Of a DNA stretch of 64,000 nt, positions 57,142-64,000 are shown piece by piece; positions within the stretch are counted from its first letter, which is position 1, and each line of letters opens with the position of its first letter. A program made the position numbers and the translations under genes. This stretch comes from Cryptomeria japonica (taxonomy: Eukaryota > Streptophyta > Pinopsida > Cupressales > Cupressaceae): positions 167,844,861 to 167,908,860 of the forward strand of contig NC_081406.1 of the NCBI RefSeq assembly GCF_030272615.1, written 5' to 3'. The notes below the pieces were generated by a model that worked only from the letters and a program-made list of their open reading frames with translations, made no database searches and was not told the DNA's origin.

Positions 57142-59059
57142 CTACATTTAGCCCCCACTTTAGTGCGAGCATGACCTTACGCTCATACTCTCTGTAAAGT
57201 ATAGGATATCATCAAGAGACTTTCACCAAGACGTTAGGGAGATAAGAAAGAACAAAGTCCCTAGGACTTGGGATCTCAAAGATCTAAAATATAAAGATGA
57301 AATGAGTAACATGATAAAAATAGGTTACTCATAAACATGGAGCATGAAAGAACAAAGAAGGGTATTTGATGCAGAGGGTTTGGAGTTAATGAGCAATTTC
57401 CTTGGCTTCTTCTATGGGTTAGCACTTGGCACCATCCAATGGTCCAATACCTCCAACCTTCCAAAGGTTCTTAAGATTGTCCTTGATCCTTCCCAAGGAT
57501 CAATCCACTCAGGACAACTTGCTATCACAAGGAGACTCTTATTCCTATGTAATCAACCCCTAAACCAAGACACCTCACAACCCTAACCCCTTGCCAAAGG
57601 ACATTTTGATTAAATTGTAGAATATGTCATGTGTGGGTGTTTGAACATGTTTGACATGGAATTTTCATCGACTTAGACCTCTTGGGTTTGCTCTTCCAAG
57701 CCCTTTGTGCCTTTTGTTCTTAGTAACCTAGGAAATTGAGCTACAAGCAATTAGGCCTCTATTTGGGATTCTCCCTCTTTATCTACCAACCTCTCCAAAC
57801 ATCCCCTTGAAAAAAATTGATATTTAGACACCCATTTGGACCCTCTAAAGGATTTAAAACTTTTGCATCTGGGTTTTGAGTGCAAGTGTTTAAACCCTAC
57901 TATGCCTATTTTGGCCTAATTAGTTGGTATAGAGGTTTTAGGTCTTAAAACCTTCACTAGTCAAATGCGAATGAAGTTAGGGATTTTGGAGAAGGTCTTC
58001 ACATGTCTAAGGGTCTCCTCCATGCAATTTTTGACCACCTTTTTGTCCACTGCACCAAGGATTCAATCATTCCTTCACTACACAGACTTGCCACATGGAT
58101 AATGTCAAGTCTATGGCATCACTTCAAAAGAGAAAGTTGGAATCTCCTACTTCCAAAACTAAGAAAAAAAGATAGTATACATGCTGAACCAACATTCCCC
58201 AAGGTTTTAGTCCATTCCCATAGAGGAATGTTGAATAATGGCACCTTTTGCATCCAAACCCTAATTTTTGGGGTTTCTTCCAGGCAGGGAGAAAGAAAAT
58301 TCAATTACTCCTCAACCACAGAGCTTCAAGAAATAAAACCTACATCAAATTAAAGAGGATTCACTATTACAACCTATTCAAGGAATTAGCCCTTCTAGAT
58401 GTCCGTACAAATCCATACCAAAGCCAAGAACACAAGAAAATACAGTAAAAATGACAATTGCAGAATTGTAGGAAGCATAAATTTCATTCAAAGTCTATAT
58501 ATAACCTTTGGGAATCATTCCTCAAGCTTAAATAAGGCCAAGGAATCCTTCTAACCACCTCCCAACGTAGAAGTGCAGCCAACTGGCCGTTGGGCAACCA
58601 CAACTCAATTTTTTGCAAAATTGCCTATGACAACATGGCAACTTTGGACAAATTATTACATCACACACTTGCTTTCACACCAAAGGTTACAAAGTGGACA
58701 CTATTACATCACACACTTTCCTTCACACCAATGGTTACAAAGTGGACACACAACACCTCTAGGACCCCTAGACACCAAAAACATAAATAAAATGCCCATA
58801 CAAGGCTTTTGACCAAGTATACACACCTTGGAGCCTTAGGCTTATTACATAGCATTGGTAGCATTGGACCTACCACATCCATTTAGGACCTACACAAGAA
58901 ACCTTCAAGGCAACACATTATGTTGCATTCAAACACATGTTGAAAAGATGCTAGCACACCTTTGAGTGCCCCTGCACCAATATGGCATCTAGGTCAAGTA
59001 AGAGTTGCTTACACGTACAAAACATAAATATTACAAAACAAAGTCCATGTTTCCTACTG
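57142..59059 (+). other. Internal region of the Y-type element and other repeats
   Basis: Starts TTTAGCCCCC like 4,097 (with ...AAAGTATAG in both), then diverges. ORFs of 60-116 codons have no family resemblance. A 48-bp tandem duplicate lies at about 58,655-58,748. Confidence 0.4.
58655..58748 (+). repeat. 48-bp tandem duplication
   Basis: ATTACATCACACACTT...TTCACACCAA(A/T)GGTTACAA then AGTGGACA occurs twice head to tail with a period of 48 bp and a few differences. Confidence 0.9.
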
Positions 59060-60192
59060 TATAGACACCTAAAGTTATCCTTTAATTAAAAAATATTTTT
59101 ATTTAATTAATTATTTCATTAACCTCTTCCTCTATTAAATAAATAAACATTTTAATTTATTTTATTAATTCACTAAGCCTCTTCTTTCTAATTTAAATAT
59201 ATATTTATTATTTATTTAATCCCATCCCTCTTTTCCAAATTAAATATGTGGCCCTTTCCTCTATTAACTAAATAAATATTTTTATTAATTAATTAATTCA
59301 CTAAGCCTCTTCTTTCTAATTTAAATAAATATTTATTATTTGTTCAATCTCATCCCTCCTTTTCAAATTAAATAAATGATTTTTATTTATTTAATTAATT
59401 TATTTATTATCCTCTTCTTTCTAATTAAATCAATATTTATTATTTATTTAATGGTCTCATCCCTATTTCCCAAATGAAATAATTATTTTATTTATTTAAT
59501 TTATGTGGGCTTTCTTCTATTAATTAAATAAAAATTATTTATTTATTTAAATAATTTGTTTACCTTTTTCTTCTTATTCTGACGACAACACGTTTTTCTA
59601 AATACCTAACCCTTAATCTTAGCCCTTGATCTTAATTTAACTTCTTAATCTTATTCATCCTTATTTGTATCTTTCCACCTCTTAATCTTCCCCCTTCATC
59701 CTTACCTACCCATTTATCATATTGGTCCCATTTACCTATGCAATCATGGCCATTCATTTATGCTTTTTGTCTCTTAATCTCAACCATCCATTTCTTTGAG
59801 GATCTTTATAAAATGAGTCTCTCCCTCTCATTTCATCATATAAAGCAATCAAGCATTTGGAGCATACTTACATTCCATCAAAAATCATTCTAGATTTTGC
59901 ATTTGCATCATAACTTGGCATCATCACAACCACATCCATTCTTTCATGAGCTCTTGTGCAAGTGCAACATAAATATGAGAGCAGCCACATCAAATACAAT
60001 ATCACAGAGGATAGGATAACAATGGAGACAAGCCTACTTTGTGTGTGAATGGTATTATCTTTGTTATTTCATTGTTATTTGCATACATTGTAGTTCTCTA
60101 TCTATGGTGTGTTGAATTAATTTCTAGATCTAGGGTTTAGTGGTTGGCTTAGTTAAGATTTATAAATAAGGATTCAAAATTTGACATAAACA
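59060..60192 (+). repeat. LTR Z2 (5' LTR)
   Basis: Starts TATAGACACCTAAAG (TG of Z1 changed to TA) and ends TTGACATAAACA, about 1.13 kb, longer than Z1 because of more TTTATTTAATT-rich repeat units. A primer-site-like TTTTGGCACACTCGATGGGA follows, so the element continues to the right. TATA-like TTTATAAAATG at 59,806-59,816. Confidence 0.75.
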
Positions 60193-61735
60193 TTTTGGCA
60201 CACTCGATGGGACTCTTGTCCCTTATTTCTAACATTTTTTCTTGAGTTTTTACAATATAGTTTTTTTATTTCATCATTGGCATTTTTAGATTTGGTTTTG
60301 TTTTGGCTAACCCTTATTCGTACTAACAAAGTGGTGTAGTTGTCCCTTTTATTTGTAGAAGGCCCCTTGGATCATTGACATTTACCTTGTAGGAAGGGGT
60401 TATTATTGCAACTTCTAACTTATGATTTTTCAAGGGTAATATAGTGGCTTTGTATTTTCATAGCTTAGATCACATTTCAATTTGGTGCATTAAAATGAAC
60501 TTTTGTGTGTGCTTGCATTCTTTGTGTTTAGAACCTTAAGGTGTTGTGAAATTATCCTCTCCCCTCGCCTTCATAGATCTTGGGTGCAAGAGAAATAACT
60601 AAAAATCTTAATTTTTTATTGTAGAGGGCCTGCCTATGGAGAAGTGATCACTCCAAGAGGAATTACCCAAAGAAGTTTTTTCTTCAACCCACTATATAAA
60701 ATCTAAAGTTGAAAACTAGAGCCTAACTTGGGGGTGTATGCTGTTAGTGCCAATTTGGGGTTGGACTTAGAGCCAAATAGGGTTGACTAAAGCCTTAAGT
60801 GGATTACTAGCAAGTGCAGGAACACAAGTCCCTCGAACAACACCTAGAAACCTTATTTTAGAGGCTCACCCTATTGATTGAGATTTTTTGGTATCTTGCT
60901 AAATGCAAAGGTGTAGCATCGCACCTTGAAGTTACTCACCATAAGGCTCTCTTGAGTTGAGACAAAAATCCCTATCTTTTTACAAGCTATACATAGCTTT
61001 TCGTGGAGAGAGTGATTGCATGATCCTTCCAATTCAGGAGACCCCTACCTATCAATCTTTTGTAAATACAAGATTGCAAAACACTCATTAAGGTGTTGTG
61101 CATTTGATTCGAATGTGATTCCAAGTGTGGGCCTAAGTTTTTATACCATTAGATATTGACCTTATGTATAGGAAGTGTTTGGCATGTCTTCTTTTATGGC
61201 AAGACTAGTGAAAATTTAGGCTTTGAGGAGCCTAGGCCATACCCTTGTTATTATTAATCACACATGGTGGGAAAGGTCATTGATGTCACAACTTGCACCA
61301 TTTAGTTTCTTTTCAATATTGAACTAGGTGTGTCTTAAAGCTATCTACGATACAGATTTGATTAATATTGGGGGTTTTTGCATCATAAAACAATGACTTA
61401 GGTTCAGTCATGTCCCATCAAGAGCTCTCAGGATCTCTTCTCTACGACCGAATTCAAAGTCTAAAGATAGTCTACAAACTAAGTATAAAAATATTAAAAC
61501 TATCCTAAAGAGGATTCTAGCATTTGTATCAAGAGTTAAACATGACAAGATCAAGATTCATTCATGAATTATCTATTTAAAACTAAGACACTTCAAATTT
61601 TAAATTCTAATCTATGTGCTAGAAAAATAAATCTATTTTACTTGTAGGAAACAAAATCTATTCAATGCTTGCATAATTTGAAATATATTCTAATTGGTGT
61701 AGTCACAGCAGGAGTAAGTCTTCAAAGAGAATAGT
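60193..61735 (+). other. Internal region of element Z2, non-coding
   Basis: Begins with the primer-site-like sequence. Translation in all frames shows no gag or pol motif, and no second Z LTR follows in the window, so the element is truncated or non-autonomous. Confidence 0.45.
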
Positions 61736-62399
61736 TTGGACTATGCAACAAGAGTTACACAACAGAAACAACACAATTGTGATGGAGGAAATGCAGAATG
61801 GACTTTATTATATCCTGAAATTCAATTAAGAAATGAAACAAACATGCGGGCTAATGAGATTTGGCCCACAGGCTTGATTACATACATGCTCAAATACACT
61901 ATCCAGGCTCATGAAAGCATGTGAGCCAAATTTGGACCTCCTAACCTTCATATTTTTATTCTATCTTCTAAAACTTGATTCTAAATACTTAATTACATTG
62001 ATTTGTATGATCAAAGGTGATCCGCATCGGCCCAAGATGAAACAAATGCCAAAGAACAAGATGTAACGTGTAAAACAACAAGTTCATCCTCTGCCAAAGA
62101 GATCTCTCCAAAAAATCCATAGAATGAAGTGTGGACCCAAGGGAAGGTCAGCCACACTCAAAGGAATGTTGGAAACAAAAAAATGAAGCTCTGCAAGATA
62201 TGGAAGAGATCCGCAATATCCGTCATTAGCAAATAAGTCCAAGCCGTTCTGGTGCTCCTTGTTGGGAAAAATGGCATCTCAACCTTGCATTTATATGAGG
62301 TTACTATTTATAGTAAGTTTTGATTTGAGCATGAAATGGTGCAAAATTTTCCCTGAAGCTTCTAGATGGATAGATAAGCATTCCGGTAAAGTTACATCG
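61736..62399. other. Spacer without recognised gene
   Basis: One 62-codon frame (61,736-61,924) with no family resemblance. Nothing else seen. Confidence 0.4.
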
Positions 62400-62745
62400 C
62401 AAGATCACAACTAGTTAATATTTCAGACTGAATTGATTATGTCAATACATTGGTATCGACATTTACGATAATTGTCAAGAAAAATTTGTTGTCGACGAAA
62501 TGAATGGGTGTGAAAATTCCAAAGAAAAGAATCATCGATGGGTTCTCCTCACCATTTGATGAAGACCTATGTATTAGAATTCAATTATTTGAAGGCCCCA
62601 GAATTTAATGCCACATCCTTCCTCAAGTGGCGAGCCATGGAAGTCAGAAGAATACATCAATTCACCCTTCCTATTGACACTCAAAATTACATGCCACGCA
62701 TTCATAGAGAAGATAATTTCAAGGCTTGAAGATGTATGTTAGCCT
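62400..62745 (+). pseudogene. Gene-like block C (best-preserved copy of the unknown exon)
   Basis: From ATG 62,538 a 63-codon frame reads MGSPHHLMKTYVLEFNYLKA, then PEFNATSFLKWRAMEVRRIH and QFTLPIDTQNYMPRIHREDN before stopping. Copies A and B share its start. The conserved 5' flank (GTCGACGAAATGAATGGGTG) suggests the copied segment includes 5' UTR or promoter. The protein family is not recognised; it may be a first exon. Confidence 0.45.
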
Positions 62746-63029
62746 AGGCAAGGAGGTAAAATTCATTATAAAACTATCATAATTAAGAGAATAATTAACA
62801 AAAGTAGGATACTCTTTTACAAATTTAGTCAAGGAGGTGGTCTCGGAGGTAATTCACATTAAAAAAATTATAAGTAAAAAAAATTATGATAGGAGAAGCC
62901 TAACAAGCAGCACTGATTTAATGGATGACCATACTCTCTAATTCGATTTTTTTTTTTATGAAGATGTGGACATTGATGGTATATTTATTATAAATATATT
63001 TTTATTCAATCAAGTATTACTCTTATTGA

Positions 63030-64000
63030 ATTAATAACTAATTTGAAGGCTTGATTTTGAAGGTTTGATTGTAGCCTCTGAAATCTCCACTTATTTATAT
63101 AAAATTAGAGGCTACACCATCATTTGTGAAAATCTGATCTACATAGATAAATTCAAAAAATTCAATGATTAAAAAATGATTCTAGAACATACTTAAATCA
63201 AAATATGAATTTTTTTTAATTGTTGAAAGAATGCAAGTCCTGTGTAAACACTCCTCATTTGTTATTGAAATAATTTGTAGTCTATTAACTGCTGTAATAG
63301 TAAAAAATTGACTCCATGACTTCAATAATTGATAGTACCTGAAAACGAAAGGTCCTATTGAAATGGTGCCTTATTCGTTTGCGTCGGTGATAAGACTTGG
63401 CTGTACTTTTCAACACAAACAAAGAATTCCACAGATCACATCACATCCATTCAGCATGGGTATATGACAATTCTGCTATTTTGTATTTCATACGAAATTA
63501 AATGTATTGCCGACGAAATTAAATGTATTTTTATTTGTACAATAGTATTTATTTATAAGTTCTTTTGTTGTATATTTTATATTTGAAAGTTATTTGAAAT
63601 AGAGTTGTTTGTATGAATAGTGCACTTTTAAATTAGTTTATGAAAAATATAATAAACAAGAAAGGATGGGTGAAATTATATTATCAAGTCTTCAAAAGTC
63701 AATGCGGGAAACTTTAAACATATAAAAGTAGTCCAATTGACATCAACTAGTGCAATTACAACAAGAGGCGGAGAGCAAACACTCTTGGAGGTTCTAGCCA
63801 TTATGTAGTATATCTCAACTTGCAAACCTACCATTGTCCTCTTTAATATTCATATTTTTCATGATCAAGGAGAAGAGTACAAACATGAGGGATAACAAGA
63901 GCCAACCAAGGATACTTGCCACTATCTAGCCACCTAGAAGAAGCTCTATCACAAGGCTAAGGCTCAATAGATTGGCAACATGTTTGTGGGGAGCAACCAC
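63030..64000. repeat. Segmental duplicate, right copy (runs off the window)
   Basis: Colinear with 50,930-52,090 at an offset of about 12 kb, with small indels. The similarity continues to the last base, so the copy extends beyond the window. Confidence 0.7.

Noticed and set aside
58003-58353. 116-codon plus-strand frame
   Set aside because: No family resemblance, embedded in retroelement internal DNA; length is within chance for the region.

Overview
This is plant nuclear DNA, AT-rich and dominated by nested LTR retrotransposons. Solo LTRs, very long LTRs, heavily mutated internal regions and tRNA-iMet-type primer sites suggest a large-genome plant, most likely a gymnosperm (conifer-like). 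That assignment is inference; no species marker was found. No rRNA, tRNA, CRISPR array or organelle gene was recognised.

Layout. (1) 1-5.6 kb: repeat debris with a minus-strand Ty3/gypsy protease remnant and an LTR-like repeat. (2) 5.6-14.85 kb: a tandem array (G1) of pol-less gypsy elements, three LTRs around two short internal regions. Each internal region carries the same solo copia LTR at the same site. The array is flanked by a direct duplication of about 148 bp of host sequence. (3) 14.85-19.5 kb, resuming at 38.16 kb: a minus-strand reading frame of unknown function with a degenerate amino-acid repeat, broken by two solo LTRs and the large copia element. (4) 19,547-38,162: one complete Ty1/copia element on the minus strand, with 5-bp target duplication GTGTC and LTRs of 1335 and about 1334 bp net. 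Inside it sit four younger insertions, three of them with exact 5-bp target duplications: N1 (23,038-24,720), N2 (24,831-27,663), the S element (29,124-35,207) and a solo LTR in its 5' LTR (37,259-38,061). The S element encodes a coiled-coil/zinc-knuckle protein and a decayed 1,167-codon frame, has no recognisable reverse transcriptase, and has an aberrant inverted 5' end. (5) 38.2-41.4 kb: repeats. (6) 41,443-48,971: the only host-gene material I recognise, the first three exons of a leucine-rich-repeat receptor-like kinase (LRR-VIII type) on the minus strand. Its promoter and first exon lie in a tandem triplication of about 2.19 kb, giving three intact signal-peptide exons upstream of one exon 2. 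(7) 49-64 kb: a duplicated gene-like block (about 49.6-52.4 kb, again at 62.4-64.0 kb, and a diverged third copy at 55.0-55.8 kb), an array of palindromic repeats (52.58-54.19 kb) and more LTR elements.

Almost all coding sequence is decayed, mainly by in-frame TAG/TGA stops rather than indels. Living function is plausible only for the receptor-kinase exons, and the rest of that gene is not recognised in this window.
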